From: Macrococcus carouselicus
GTDB lineage: Bacteria > Bacillota > Bacilli > Staphylococcales > Staphylococcaceae
Direction of reading: 5' to 3'
NCBI RefSeq assembly: GCF_004359515.1
Contig: NZ_SCWD01000006.1
Location: forward strand, 1-64,000
DNA: 64,000 nt
Below, in pieces: positions 50,973 to 60,235 of the stretch (position 1 is the stretch's first letter; every line of letters starts with the position of its first letter). The position numbers and the translations under genes were made by a program. Below the pieces are notes generated by a model, which saw nothing but the letters and a program-made list of their open reading frames with translations, did no database searches and was not told the origin of the DNA.

Positions 50973-52304
50973 ATGCAAAGTTTGACTAAAAAGAATATCA
51001 ATATCATTTTTTATAGTTCCGAGATAGATAAATACAAGGGGTTCAAAGAGTTTATCCGGGCAAACGGAATAAAGGCGTACAGTCCTCATCATGTTGAAGC
51101 GGCTGACGATAGTATTAAATCATACATCCGACAGTATGGCAGTGATATCCTGAACAACTGCAAAAAAGAGTATACTTTTGCTAATCAGGTCAGACATAAA
51201 GAGCAGGACTATAAATGTGAACTATGCGGCCACACAGGGTTATCAGCTCTTTATCTGATAAAGAACAAAATTACTGGCAAGGAGTTCTGGGTCGGCTCTA
51301 GCTGTATACAAGAGTTCGGACTTGATAAAGTAAAGAGCTATACCAACGTAGCGCTTGAAATGGCATTCTCTCAAGAAATTCCTGACTATGATGAACTGAT
51401 AACTATTCCCGATACCACGATTGTCATCCCCTCTCCTCTATATTCAGAACTAAAAAAGAGAATAACAGAGTTAGAGAAAGCGAAGAAAAGCTTTGTGAAC
51501 GAAAAAAGTCATATATCAGAGAGTATAAAAAGACGGGAAAAAGTTCTTGAAACAAGAAACAAAATTGACGAATATCTTAAGGATAACACTGACAACAAGT
51601 GGGCTGTAAAGACGGAGGTTATCGAGTGGTACAAGAGACTGAGTGACACCAATACCGATAAAACAACCGCTTCAGTAGTAATGGATAGACTCCTATATAC
51701 GGGCATCTATGAGAAGTCAAACGTGTCTGAGGTGTTAGAGCCTAACCATAAGGCGCATCTTATCCAACTATTTACTGATCAGTATAGAGACACTCGTTAT
51801 AAGTTCTCTACAGATCAAAGCGGCTACCTGTTCATGAGCACTGTGATTAATAAGAAATCTATTGTATTTAAAGTGGATGAGCTAAAACTTTTTAGAAATT
51901 ATCAAAATGAATTGATTATAGGAGAGTCAATTCAAATTGACGACATTAAGCCATATGTAAATATCTCTGTCACTATAGACAACATATACAATTTCCTAGA
52001 GTCTTGTACAGACAACCATTTAGTAGAATCATTCAGTATAACGAATGATTTTCTATTAATAGATGTACCCAATGAGAGGAAACTGCTTAAAGTCGAGCCT
52101 CTTTCCCAAGCTCTGGACATACTAAAATTAAATAATAATATTACTGATTTAGCAAAAAACGTTTCAAAGGTATCTAACGCACGCCATTACAAGAAGTCAT
52201 ATATTAATAAGAACGTGAATGAAGTACCCTCTCTAAAGACAAGACATGTATTTACACCTGTCGAGGGAATCCACTATGAAGCTAATGAATTATTCAATCA
52301 ATGA
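50973..52304 (+). CDS. Zinc-ribbon protein of unknown function
   Basis: This 443-aa protein has CELCGHTGLSALYLI (about 85-99) and a later GSSCIQEFG, which together look like a zinc-binding CxxC...C site. A coiled coil (about 165-215) follows. The rest is not recognised. It is probably DNA- or RNA-binding. It follows the HTH gene by 137 bp with a strong AAGGGGG site. Confidence 0.55.
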   Translation: MQSLTKKNINIIFYSSEIDKYKGFKEFIRANGIKAYSPHHVEAADDSIKSYIRQYGSDILNNCKKEYTFANQVRHKEQDYKCELCGHTGLSALYLIKNKITGKEFWVGSSCIQEFGLDKVKSYTNVALEMAFSQEIPDYDELITIPDTTIVIPSPLYSELKKRITELEKAKKSFVNEKSHISESIKRREKVLETRNKIDEYLKDNTDNKWAVKTEVIEWYKRLSDTNTDKTTASVVMDRLLYTGIYEKSNVSEVLEPNHKAHLIQLFTDQYRDTRYKFSTDQSGYLFMSTVINKKSIVFKVDELKLFRNYQNELIIGESIQIDDIKPYVNISVTIDNIYNFLESCTDNHLVESFSITNDFLLIDVPNERKLLKVEPLSQALDILKLNNNITDLAKNVSKVSNARHYKKSYINKNVNEVPSLKTRHVFTPVEGIHYEANELFNQ

Positions 52305-52345
52305 TATCTCTCTTAAAATACAGCATAGAAAAGAGGAATACTTAA

Positions 52346-53302
52346 TTGAGTGCAGTACCCCTTATTAAATCCAGTAACAGCCTGAATCATTATATTTCTC
52401 TACTGAGCCTTTCCTATCATCAGGCTGTAGAAAGATTGCTGTTAAAACACGGATCGGCAACAACTGATTATTTCAAGGAGCAGTCTTATATACGCTTTTT
52501 AAACGGAGAAATAGCAAATATCACAAAAAGCAACTATTCACGGACATCTGATGGTCTATATTGTCATCACATAGATGAATATGAGTTTGAAAATTTAGCG
52601 AACAAAGCCTTTATACAGTTCTATCAATACTCGTTTAAATATCAAAGAAAAGAACGACTGGTCTATTGTGATTTAATAGAGCACCTTATTCTGCATGCTC
52701 TAATAACAAAGGAAACCAACGGTGAAAAAGGATACTCAGGACTCGTGCTCTTCCTCATTCCGCAGGCTAAGGAATGGTATATAGATAAAAAGGAGCCTAA
52801 GCCGCAATGGATGAAGATATGCAAGGAAAGGGCACATCTAAGTTCCGAGCAAATCTATAGTCTGTTGACCTATGTCGATCCCATAGTAAAATCAGCATCC
52901 GAAAGGCTGTATATGAAAAAGTCAGGACGTAGAGAGTTACACAGACGTTTGAATCTCAATTTGACTATAAAACAGTATGAAGATTACAAAAACCTCAAAG
53001 AAAGAAAACAATTGATGAAAAAGGAGTTACAGTACAACATATACGAACTTCTGGATAGACAACGAAAAATCAAAGAAAAAGAGAAGATTGAAAAGCGTAT
53101 ACGTGATTTTAACAGTCAGTTCTCAGCTCTCAGAGATTTAAAAATTACACCCTATACCTCCCGAAAAAAGATTCTGGATTATTTATTCGATTATCATTAT
53201 AAAGACACATTTCCAAAGAAAAAGGAGTTCTATTCTTACAAGATGAGTATTTTGAAAGAAGATTTAATAAGCGAATTTAATAATATTGTAAAAAGTAGAT
53301 AG
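52346..53302 (+). CDS. HNH-like protein of unknown function
   Basis: This 318-aa protein starts at TTG 52346 (AGAGGA upstream). GLYCHHIDEYEFENLAN near residue 69, followed by LVYCDLIEHLILHALI, looks like a degenerate HNH (beta-beta-alpha-metal) nuclease core. The C-terminal half is basic, with a charged coiled coil. No exact family recognised. Confidence 0.5.
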   Translation: MSAVPLIKSSNSLNHYISLLSLSYHQAVERLLLKHGSATTDYFKEQSYIRFLNGEIANITKSNYSRTSDGLYCHHIDEYEFENLANKAFIQFYQYSFKYQRKERLVYCDLIEHLILHALITKETNGEKGYSGLVLFLIPQAKEWYIDKKEPKPQWMKICKERAHLSSEQIYSLLTYVDPIVKSASERLYMKKSGRRELHRRLNLNLTIKQYEDYKNLKERKQLMKKELQYNIYELLDRQRKIKEKEKIEKRIRDFNSQFSALRDLKITPYTSRKKILDYLFDYHYKDTFPKKKEFYSYKMSILKEDLISEFNNIVKSR

Positions 53303-53681
53303 CAACGATATTTTATTCTACAAGCTCATATTAGATTAAAACCAAAATAACGTTTTATTTTCTGGTTAGAGGTGTATATTAAAAGTTTTGTTATATTAAG
53401 GTTAACTCTAAAGAATGGAGGTTAATCTTAATGCTGACGTACAGACTTGAACTGATGAACAATAACATATTTCTAGTATGTAACCAAACTAATGCTGCAA
53501 AACCTATTTTCAATACCATTACAAGAAACTGATACTTGCAACCGACTCTATAAATGAATGTATATACTTCTCTTGATAATGATTGACAGAGAAAAAATTT
53601 AATAATAAAATCATAAACAAGATATGATGTTTAATTATATGTTGTTTAAAGAGTATGTTGTTTAAAGAGACTAATTCAATT
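53303..53681. other. Gap with a short ORF and a tandem repeat
   Basis: It contains a 33-codon ORF (53431-53532) with a perfect GGAGG site, and a 16-bp tandem repeat (TATGTTGTTTAAAGAG, 53638-53653 and 53654-53669). Nothing else is coding. Confidence 0.5.
53431..53532 (+). CDS. Possible 33-aa peptide
   Basis: ATG 53431 follows GGAGG with an 8-nt gap and reads 33 codons to TGA. The peptide (MLTYRLELMNNNIFLV and on) is partly hydrophobic. It may be real, because the ribosome site is ideal. No function is visible. Confidence 0.35.
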   Translation: MLTYRLELMNNNIFLVCNQTNAAKPIFNTITRN

Positions 53682-53718
53682 AAAAAGAGACTGAGCATTA
53701 TTGCTCAGTCTCTTTTTT
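53682..53718. terminator. Terminator
   Basis: AAAAAGAGACTGAGCA and TGCTCAGTCTCTTTTT form a 16-bp stem with a 4-nt loop, then more T. Confidence 0.85.
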
Positions 53719-53808
53719 TGCCTCTAAGTCAGCCAGTCCTGTTGCTCTTTTGTTAGTTGTCTTAACTATACAGTGATTACTGTCGCCTCTAAAAACATTA
53801 ATTAGATG

Positions 53809-53997
53809 CTAAAACTTATTTCTATGTTCTATTTTTGATGAAGTCTTATTTTTTTGTTCTAAGTAGATAACAGTCCATATTGAAATAAAGCCAATCCCTG
53901 CAATCATTAATATAAAGCCGTGATTCTTTACAAATGTTAATATGAAGAATATTAGCATGCTAATAAATATAATATTTGGCAATAATTTGTTTCCCAC
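53809..53997 (-). CDS. Small two-helix membrane protein, possible immunity protein
   Basis: This 62-aa protein has two hydrophobic helices (about 7-23 and 27-47) and a short basic tail. It lies near secreted small proteins and is flanked by direct repeats. This is the usual look of a bacteriocin immunity protein, but no family match is clear. Confidence 0.45.
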   Translation of the reverse strand: MGNKLLPNIIFISMLIFFILTFVKNHGFILMIAGIGFISIWTVIYLEQKNKTSSKIEHRNKF

Positions 53998-54172
53998 TTA
54001 TAAAAACTCCCTTATATGATACATTTATATTTTAACGTATTTACATTATATCCTTTTTTTAACAAATAAGATATAGTGCTTAAAAGACTAATTCAATTAA
54101 AAAGAGACTGAGCATATCAATTATCTAGTCTCTTATATAGTTTGATAAATTTGGTTTCACTAGGCTAAAGAT

Positions 54173-54442
54173 TTAAAAAGTACCTTGAACATATAAGTTA
54201 ACTGGGAAATCATATACAACGCCTAACTTTTCACATGCGTATGCAAAGTTATTGCCGAACGTTACAGGTGCTTTATTCTTAAAACTGTCACGAGAGCTGA
54301 GTAGAGAGAAATCGTAAGTATCACTAATATATTCTCCAAAATTATAATACTTGCTCTTAGAGCTATGTCTGACTGTCACTGTGCAGTTGTATTTACCGAT
54401 AGAATTAAATAATTCTCCATTGTTAAAATCATCTTTATTCTT
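54173..54442 (-). pseudogene. Broken gene fragment
   Basis: The frame reads back from 54173 through YVQGTF, CEKLGVVYDF and TVTVRHSSKSKYY to a TGA at 54443-54445 without a proper start. The neighbouring frame upstream reads NGIAERIK and may be the missing part, so a frameshift is likely. It looks like the C-terminal part of a secreted or toxin-like protein. No family recognised. Confidence 0.45.
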
Positions 54443-54465
54443 TCAGCAATACCATTTGATAACTT

Positions 54466-54777
54466 TTATTTATATACAACTTTATAGAAAGTAGATTTGG
54501 TTACTTTCCACCCGAACCAATTAATTTCATAAGTTCTATATTGTGCTAATTTACTAAATTTACTCTTATCAGCAGAAAATGTTTTCCCATTATACGTGTA
54601 GGATGAAACTTTCCCCCAGCTCGCAGATATATATTTTACAAATTCTGTTTTCTGAGCAGCTGCTTCAGCTTTATCTAAGACTAGATAAACTTGATTATTT
54701 TGGGAATTAATATTAAGACCAGACAAGAGAATTCCTGCTGCTATAATGCTTGCTGTAATTATTTTATTTTTTTTCAT
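54466..54777 (-). CDS. Secreted small protein A
   Basis: This 103-aa protein has a signal peptide (KIITASIIAAGILLSG), then a pro-part and an AQKTEFVKYISASWGKV mature part. Its end (FSKLAQYRTYEI...FYKVVYK) resembles the end of secreted protein B. The size and setting suggest a bacteriocin-like or surface peptide. It has no lactococcin-972 signature that I can confirm. Confidence 0.5.
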   Translation of the reverse strand: MKKNKIITASIIAAGILLSGLNINSQNNQVYLVLDKAEAAAQKTEFVKYISASWGKVSSYTYNGKTFSADKSKFSKLAQYRTYEINWFGWKVTKSTFYKVVYK

Positions 54778-54850
54778 TAGAAATTCATCCTTTCAATTAA
54801 ATAATAAAGCGTTTACAATTAACTTATTAAAATATAATGGGGTGACAATA

Positions 54851-55048
54851 ATGAAAACAAATGACAAAATATTTATTTTAGCTTTGAATATTGCCTGGAT
54901 GTTTTTTTTACATTATTTAGTGCGATCAAATATTGAATTATTTCAAGAATGGAGACCATTGATTGTACCGATTATTTTAACAGTAGTTTTAATAATTATG
55001 CTTTACTTTAAAATAAATAAAGATACAAAAGATAAGCCCGTTAGATAG
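54851..55048 (+). CDS. Small membrane protein, two helices
   Basis: The protein is 65 aa from ATG 54851 (GGGGTGA before it). Helices span about 6-22 and 33-51. It is transcribed opposite to the secreted genes and ends at a shared terminator. It may be an immunity protein for them. Confidence 0.5.
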   Translation: MKTNDKIFILALNIAWMFFLHYLVRSNIELFQEWRPLIVPIILTVVLIIMLYFKINKDTKDKPVR

Positions 55049-55062
55049 GCTTATCTTTTGTA
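55024..55062. terminator. Bidirectional terminator
   Basis: TACAAAAGATAAGCC and GGCTTATCTTTTGTA form a 15-bp stem with a 9-nt loop between converging genes. Confidence 0.9.
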
Positions 55063-55074
55063 TTAGCTATATTC

Positions 55075-55665
55075 TTATTTATATTTCACTCTTATATAAG
55101 TATCATGCACACTCTTCTTTGTTACATAGTATGTTCCTACTTTTGGATGCACAACTCTATATTTAGTTAATGTAAAATCAGCATATTTAGCTAACTTACT
55201 GTATCTTTTTGAATCAGCCGGAATAACACCGCCATCTTCATAAGTAAAATTGAAGTTAACCCCAAATCCTTCTACTGTTGCACTGAATCCATAAGATCTA
55301 CCAGCAACCATGGTATATTCCTTTTTCTTTGTCCATGAGGATGAAATATATCCGCCAAATTGCATGTTGTAACGTTTAGAAGATACTTTGTATGCAGGAG
55401 CACCACCAATTGTAATACTTCTAACCTGAGTACTAGCAGATGCTGTATTTTTTTGCATTTGAACATACAGATCTTTTTTCTGCTTAGATTCAAAAGTGTA
55501 TAAATCCCCGTTTTCATCTACATATTGATTTTCTAAAAGTTTAGGAGCCTGATAACTTTCTACACTTTGTGAAGTAGGTGATGTGTTTCCACTAGCATGA
55601 ACCACTCCCGAAAATCCTGTTAAAATAATTGAAGTGGCTACAAATGAACTAACAATTTTCTTCAT
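55075..55665 (-). CDS. Secreted small protein B
   Basis: This 196-aa protein has a signal peptide (KKIVSSFVATSIILTGFSGV) ending near an HASG site, a Ser/Gln-rich pro-part, and a beta-rich mature part (about 85-196). Repeated Tyr and Lys and the ending YIRVKYK resemble secreted protein A. The function is unknown; a bacteriocin or adhesin-like role is possible. Confidence 0.55.
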   Translation of the reverse strand: MKKIVSSFVATSIILTGFSGVVHASGNTSPTSQSVESYQAPKLLENQYVDENGDLYTFESKQKKDLYVQMQKNTASASTQVRSITIGGAPAYKVSSKRYNMQFGGYISSSWTKKKEYTMVAGRSYGFSATVEGFGVNFNFTYEDGGVIPADSKRYSKLAKYADFTLTKYRVVHPKVGTYYVTKKSVHDTYIRVKYK

Positions 55666-55838
55666 TTAAATCCCTCTTTTTTCATATATTTGTAATACAA
55701 ATAATATTTTACTCTATTTGATACGTATTGCAATCGTTTTCTTATAAATAATTAGAAATTTACAATTAATTAAAAATAATATCGTTTACTATATATTTAG
55801 ATAAATTAATGATTGTCTTAAAAATCAATTTCTATATA

Positions 55839-55874
55839 AGAAGCCGACCAAAATTTATACTTTGGTCGGCTTCT
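55839..55874. terminator. Terminator after the 198-aa gene
   Basis: AGAAGCCGACCAAA and TTTGGTCGGCTTCT form a 14-bp stem just past the stop of the leftward gene at 55876. Confidence 0.85.
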
Positions 55875-55875
55875 C

Positions 55876-56472
55876 TTATTGAATATTATTATCTCTTAGG
55901 ATAATATCTATCTTCTTTCTCAAATTTATATCGTCTGTTCTGACGAATGTTTTTCTTACTCTTTTCACCTTTTCGATGTCCTCTTTCTTGATGTTAGTAT
56001 TCTTCTCAATCCATATCATCATCTTAGATGTCATATTTTTATGAGTAAGACCTTTAAGAAACATTTCTCCAGTACATGGGCTATATTTACGAGCTTTAAT
56101 ATATGTGGTATCTCTCTCTATATTAAGAGTGATCCGTTTATTATTATTGATAATATGCTCAACTTGCTCATAGAAAGCGTTCAATGTTCCTTCGACTATA
56201 ATTTGTCTTTGTAAAGTTACAGGCAAATCAGGCAGAAAGCGTGAAGTAATATTTGCATCAATTATCCTCAAGTTCACTAGATAATACTGTTTTTCATACA
56301 CCAACAATAATTGAAAGTTATAATTTGCTTGATCCCATGCATCGAAGTATATGCTTATTCGTACATTATTATAATTTCCACTGTATTTATTCACTGTAGT
56401 TGTTTTAGGGTTCTGCAATATCTTATAATCATCAATCAATTTTTTTATAGTATCTTTATTAATTTTTATCAC
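55876..56472 (-). CDS. Protein of unknown function, end of the AAA+ operon
   Basis: This 198-aa protein has an N-terminal beta-rich domain (KYSGNYNNVRISIYFDAWD) and a helical, basic end. No signal or membrane helix is visible. It follows the AAA+ gene by 24 bp, so it may be a client or adaptor of it. No family recognised. Confidence 0.5.
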   Translation of the reverse strand: MIKINKDTIKKLIDDYKILQNPKTTTVNKYSGNYNNVRISIYFDAWDQANYNFQLLLVYEKQYYLVNLRIIDANITSRFLPDLPVTLQRQIIVEGTLNAFYEQVEHIINNNKRITLNIERDTTYIKARKYSPCTGEMFLKGLTHKNMTSKMMIWIEKNTNIKKEDIEKVKRVRKTFVRTDDINLRKKIDIILRDNNIQ

Positions 56473-56496
56473 CCTTTTGTTTGTATTTTACTAAAA

Positions 56497-58407
56497 TTAA
56501 TAAGGTTCTACTATAATTGCACCACGAGTCACTGCATCATCTCTGGACTCAAAGCTGCATTTGCCGTTAGTCTTGAGTCTGAACCGCTTCAGATTAGGAT
56601 ATTTTCTCATGGTATAGAGGATTTCAGAGACAATATCAGTCTTGATAATTTTTCTGATATTACGTGCACCGCTTGCACCTGCATTACGTGACATCATACG
56701 CTCGAATACAATGTACATGGCAATCTCGTTAGCCTTATATTGAGCATAGCCTGGCATCCAGTCCTGACGGTCACTTATATAGATGTTGTAACCTCTCTCT
56801 TTGAACTGTCTCAGTTCCTCTGCCAGCATTTTGTTAGCAATATCGAGCTTCGTGGAATTGCTGAGTGAATTGAACGGAATGAAGTAGGTGAACCTCTGGA
56901 GAAGCTCCTTTGGAAAGTCCTTTTCAAGTCCTTTCTGAATAACAGGCTCAAGTTTTCTTGAGCTGAACTTCAATTCCTCAGAGTAATTGTCTATCTCATC
57001 CTGCTTTATATCCTGAAGTTCTCTGGCGTAACGGTTGATGTCTTCAAACATCTCTGAACCTGAGTTAGATGTTGCGAAGATAAACGACCCCCTGAGAGAA
57101 GCATGCTGTCTAACCATATAGCCATCCGCACCCTCTTCAAAGAATGTCACCTCACCCTCATCGAGTATAGGCAGCATTGCGAGTATGACACTGGGATGCG
57201 CTTTTTCAATTTCATCGAAAAGAAATATGGCAGAGCGTTTATGACGGGCTATCATACCGAGATCAAGACGGAAGCGGTCAGAACTTTCCGCATTGTCATA
57301 ATCAGTCATACTGAATATTTCAAGCTCAGATTCATCGCCTTTTGTAGCCTCACTGATTGCCTTAGCAGTCTCAGTCTTACCTGTACCCGACGTCCCAACC
57401 ATCAGGACTGTTGTCGGTCTCTGGTTGACTTCATTGCTTTGTGATTCCCAAGCCGTGTTATCAATCATGCGCTCCATCGTGTACAGTACTAGAGGCTGTC
57501 CTCTCACTCGTCTTCTCAAAACGTTCGTCGTATGTACAGGATCAATCTGCGGGTTAAGGTCAACGTTATTTGAAGTCCTGAATACATAGTTGACTAGCTC
57601 TCTATCCATCGTCCGTCCATCTGTCTCATGAATGGAAAGCATCGTCTCAAGAATATCTATAGACTTAGAGGGCTCTGCAAATTCAGTCTGCATCTGTCTG
57701 TTTGCTTTCATAATTCTCTCAAGAGTATTATCGCTTACTTCAGATGATGCCGCTTCACCGATTGTCTTGTCTAACCAGTTTCTGAGAATCTGTTTCGTCG
57801 TCTTTTGAGACACTTCATTGATTGCAAGTGTATGAAGTCTTCGAGCGAGTGCACCATCTTTAGCTATATAACGGTCATATTCGCCTCTTGTGGTCGCTGT
57901 AATCACTTTCACGTATTTACCCGCACTGGCAAGAGTGGGCTTGAGGATATCTCCGCCCTCTTTTGAACCGTTACCGAAAACGGAGATGATTCTGTGCACT
58001 TCATCAATGAATATGATGACTTTTGTATCAGGATGCTCCTCCTCCTGAAGAACATCCTGATACTCTTTTACTTTTGGCAGCAGCCACTCCATACGCTCCT
58101 TGAGGTTATGGACACCCCCAGAGTTCAACGCACCTATATTTACAGATAACACAATAACATGATTGCCATTCAAAAACTGCTGTTTAGCATAAGTTTTCAC
58201 GATTGCTGTTTTCCCTGTACCTGCATCTCCTATCAGACAGGCAACAGGTGTCTGTCTTCGATTCATAAGATATTCAAGCGCCCTGATCTCTTCATCACGT
58301 TCTATGACTTCAATATCAGGATAATCAAGTATGCTGAGCGCGTTACCCAGAAACTCATTGATCTCCTTAAATTTTTCCTGTGATTTCTGCGTGTATGTTT
58401 TACTCAT
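56497..58407 (-). CDS. Hsp100-type double AAA+ ATPase
   Basis: This 636-aa protein has two AAA+ modules. The first has Walker A GDAGTGKT (60-67) and Walker B VIIFIDEV (130-137). The second has GTSGTGKT (337-344), FLFDEIEKAHPSV (394-406) and FATSNSG. This is the ClpB/ClpC pattern without the N-terminal Clp domain. It is unusual on a plasmid. It probably remodels a protein, for example a part of the transfer machine. It overlaps the upstream gene by one base. Confidence 0.8.
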   Translation of the reverse strand: MSKTYTQKSQEKFKEINEFLGNALSILDYPDIEVIERDEEIRALEYLMNRRQTPVACLIGDAGTGKTAIVKTYAKQQFLNGNHVIVLSVNIGALNSGGVHNLKERMEWLLPKVKEYQDVLQEEEHPDTKVIIFIDEVHRIISVFGNGSKEGGDILKPTLASAGKYVKVITATTRGEYDRYIAKDGALARRLHTLAINEVSQKTTKQILRNWLDKTIGEAASSEVSDNTLERIMKANRQMQTEFAEPSKSIDILETMLSIHETDGRTMDRELVNYVFRTSNNVDLNPQIDPVHTTNVLRRRVRGQPLVLYTMERMIDNTAWESQSNEVNQRPTTVLMVGTSGTGKTETAKAISEATKGDESELEIFSMTDYDNAESSDRFRLDLGMIARHKRSAIFLFDEIEKAHPSVILAMLPILDEGEVTFFEEGADGYMVRQHASLRGSFIFATSNSGSEMFEDINRYARELQDIKQDEIDNYSEELKFSSRKLEPVIQKGLEKDFPKELLQRFTYFIPFNSLSNSTKLDIANKMLAEELRQFKERGYNIYISDRQDWMPGYAQYKANEIAMYIVFERMMSRNAGASGARNIRKIIKTDIVSEILYTMRKYPNLKRFRLKTNGKCSFESRDDAVTRGAIIVEPY

Positions 58408-59558
58408 TAATTGTAGCCGCCTTTCTGTAGGTCGAAGTACTCAAAGTTTTCCTGCATATTACCAAAATCTTCTTTTCTGAACTCTGATTTTTCATAGCGT
58501 TCTTTCTCTTTTCTGAGTGCATCGAGTGTTGTATCAAGTTTCTCTATTCTCAGGTTAATCTTTTCAATATTTTCTTTGGCATCTGAGTTCTTCTTGTCAC
58601 GTTTAAGTCTGTTCTGATATTCTTCAAGGCTGACGGTATAGGATTGTCTCTCCTGCTGTAATGTCTCCATTGCTTTAGCAATCTTTTTCACAACGTTAAC
58701 TGTAGAAGTCTGTTTGATAACTTTACCGTAGTCAATCTCATTATCATCTGTCAGGAATGTCCCATCAAAGACTTTCGTATTGTCACTATAAGCGTTAAGT
58801 CTGAAGTTGATATTATCAAACTTATGTTCCTTTTCTTTATTCTTGAACTTGCTCTGGATAGCTGTGATGACACCTGATTCATTCATTGTATCTTCACTCA
58901 CTGAACTCAGCATTTCTTCCATTGATTTCTTCTGGATAGTTGAGATATTAGGTGATGCCTTATCGTCCCCGTAGTTCATGTTAAGCGTATTCGCCATGTA
59001 GATTTGATAAGCTCGTTTATCTAGCTTCCCCTTGATGAACAGATAGCCGTCGCCCTCAGTACCGAGAACTCCATATTTCATTTCAATCTTCGGCTTATGC
59101 TTTGTCGTGTGCAGGAAGTGAAGATTATAGTTCTTACCCTCAGTTGATAGGAGCTGTCTTGCTTTATCACTATACTTGAACTTGACGACTGTAACCTCTC
59201 TCTTTTTGTCCGTCCATATATCTGAAATAGTCAAGGGTGCTTCAGATTTCAGGAATGTGAGCTCCGTGCCGATAGGAGTTGAATTATTAGTCTTATAATC
59301 AATCATTTCAGCATATTGATAGACAAGCATCATAATTCCTAAAGCAAGCAGCAGAAAAGTGAAGCGTCTGAAATACAACGTTCTGATTCCACCCTTTGTC
59401 CTTTCATCTCGATCTCCGAAGCGACCGCCGATGATATAGTAGTTGTCATCAGTCTTCTTTCTTTTCCCCCTTTTTTGTTTGGCTTTGATTCTCGCTTCTT
59501 TTTTCTTTCTTTTCAGCTCTTTCTTTTCTTCTTTTGTAAGCTCACTCTTTCTAAACAT
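58407..59558 (-). CDS. Membrane-anchored protein with coiled-coil tail
   Basis: This 383-aa protein starts with a very basic stretch of about 40 residues, then one helix (FLLLALGIMMLVYQYAEM, about 70-87), an outside beta-rich part, and a coiled coil (about 300-355). It shares a single base with the AAA+ gene, so the two are coupled. A CA motif (59585-59596) lies upstream of its ribosome site. It may anchor the AAA+ protein at the membrane. Confidence 0.55.
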   Translation of the reverse strand: MFRKSELTKEEKKELKRKKKEARIKAKQKRGKRKKTDDNYYIIGGRFGDRDERTKGGIRTLYFRRFTFLLLALGIMMLVYQYAEMIDYKTNNSTPIGTELTFLKSEAPLTISDIWTDKKREVTVVKFKYSDKARQLLSTEGKNYNLHFLHTTKHKPKIEMKYGVLGTEGDGYLFIKGKLDKRAYQIYMANTLNMNYGDDKASPNISTIQKKSMEEMLSSVSEDTMNESGVITAIQSKFKNKEKEHKFDNINFRLNAYSDNTKVFDGTFLTDDNEIDYGKVIKQTSTVNVVKKIAKAMETLQQERQSYTVSLEEYQNRLKRDKKNSDAKENIEKINLRIEKLDTTLDALRKEKERYEKSEFRKEDFGNMQENFEYFDLQKGGYN

Positions 59559-59562
59559 TAAA

Positions 59563-59895
59563 TCAGCTCCTTATTGTTTTGATATGCGTGTGTGTCTTTT
59601 TCTGATTAATTAAGCGTGCGTACTTGATGAGTGTACTGATGTTATAAGGGGTGTCTAATGATGCATCATTAAACTTATTCATTGTTCTATGATTAATAGA
59701 GATGAAGCTGTCCTCATTGATTGCGGTTATGATATAAACACGAACAAAATCATTCAGTAACTTTTTGATATGCTTCTCTCTCTTGTTTTGTGCTGACTCA
59801 AGTTGATCCATACAAATTGCGATGCGTTTAAGAGTTAAGCAGTTCACTTTGAATATGTCTGAACGTCTCTGTCTAAAGCGACACACAGTTGACAT
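59563..59895 (-). CDS. Small basic protein of unknown function
   Basis: This 110-aa basic protein has GAGGAAAC before its start. It is mostly helical in the first half. It begins the AAA+ operon together with a possible 34-codon ORF. No family recognised. Confidence 0.5.
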   Translation of the reverse strand: MSTVCRFRQRRSDIFKVNCLTLKRIAICMDQLESAQNKREKHIKKLLNDFVRVYIITAINEDSFISINHRTMNKFNDASLDTPYNISTLIKYARLINQKKTHTHIKTIRS

Positions 59896-59904
59896 ACTGT
59901 TTCC

Positions 59905-60009
59905 TCATTTAACCATTTCTGTAATAGTAAAGCGAGAACATGCTATAATCATCTCATCAATATATTCCTCAATCTTTAAAATATCAGCTTCTAAATCGTT
60001 TATTTTCAA
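59905..60009 (-). CDS. Possible 34-aa peptide ahead of the AAA+ operon
   Basis: The frame reads KINDLEADILKIEEYIDEM and on to TGA 59905, with TTG 60009 as start. The AAGGAG site touches the TTG, so the spacing is poor; ATA at 60001-60003 would have better spacing. It overlaps the ribosome region of the next gene and may couple translation. Confidence 0.35.
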   Translation of the reverse strand: MKINDLEADILKIEEYIDEMIIACSRFTITEMVK

Positions 60010-60181
60010 CTCCTTTTTCGTATTATAATGATAATAATATATACATATAAATTATATCAATATTATCCTTAGAACTCAATGATGACAACGATTTGAGCTC
60101 TTTTTTATAACTATACTTCACAAATAAAATTGATTGTTATATAATTAATTCATATTAATTATTTATTTTTTGCTCTTTTAT
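60010..60181. other. AT-rich divergent region upstream of parA
   Basis: No gene. It contains TATAAT-like hexamers for the leftward operon (near 60024-60029) and AATTAATTCATATTAATT (60139-60156), similar to other boxes in the plasmid. A weak plus-strand hairpin with a T run lies near 60070-60106. Confidence 0.4.
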
Positions 60182-60211
60182 TTGTACACCATTGTATACT
60201 TTGGTGTACAA
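60182..60211. promoter_or_regulatory. Inverted-repeat operator ahead of parA
   Basis: TTGTACACCA (60182-60191) and TGGTGTACAA (60202-60211) are perfect arms around a TATACT-containing centre, 25 bp before the parA start. The promoter and an operator overlap here, so ParA or its partner probably represses its own genes. Confidence 0.75.
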
Positions 60212-60235
60212 TGGAGGAGACAGGAGGGAACTCAA

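Larger units (their letters stand above)
53668..54115. repeat. 31-bp direct repeats around a small membrane gene
   Basis: An identical 31-bp sequence beginning AGACTAATTCAATT and ending GACTGAGCAT lies at 53668-53698 and 54085-54115. The left copy runs into an intact terminator; the right copy has a damaged one. The pair brackets the 62-aa membrane gene. Confidence 0.85.
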
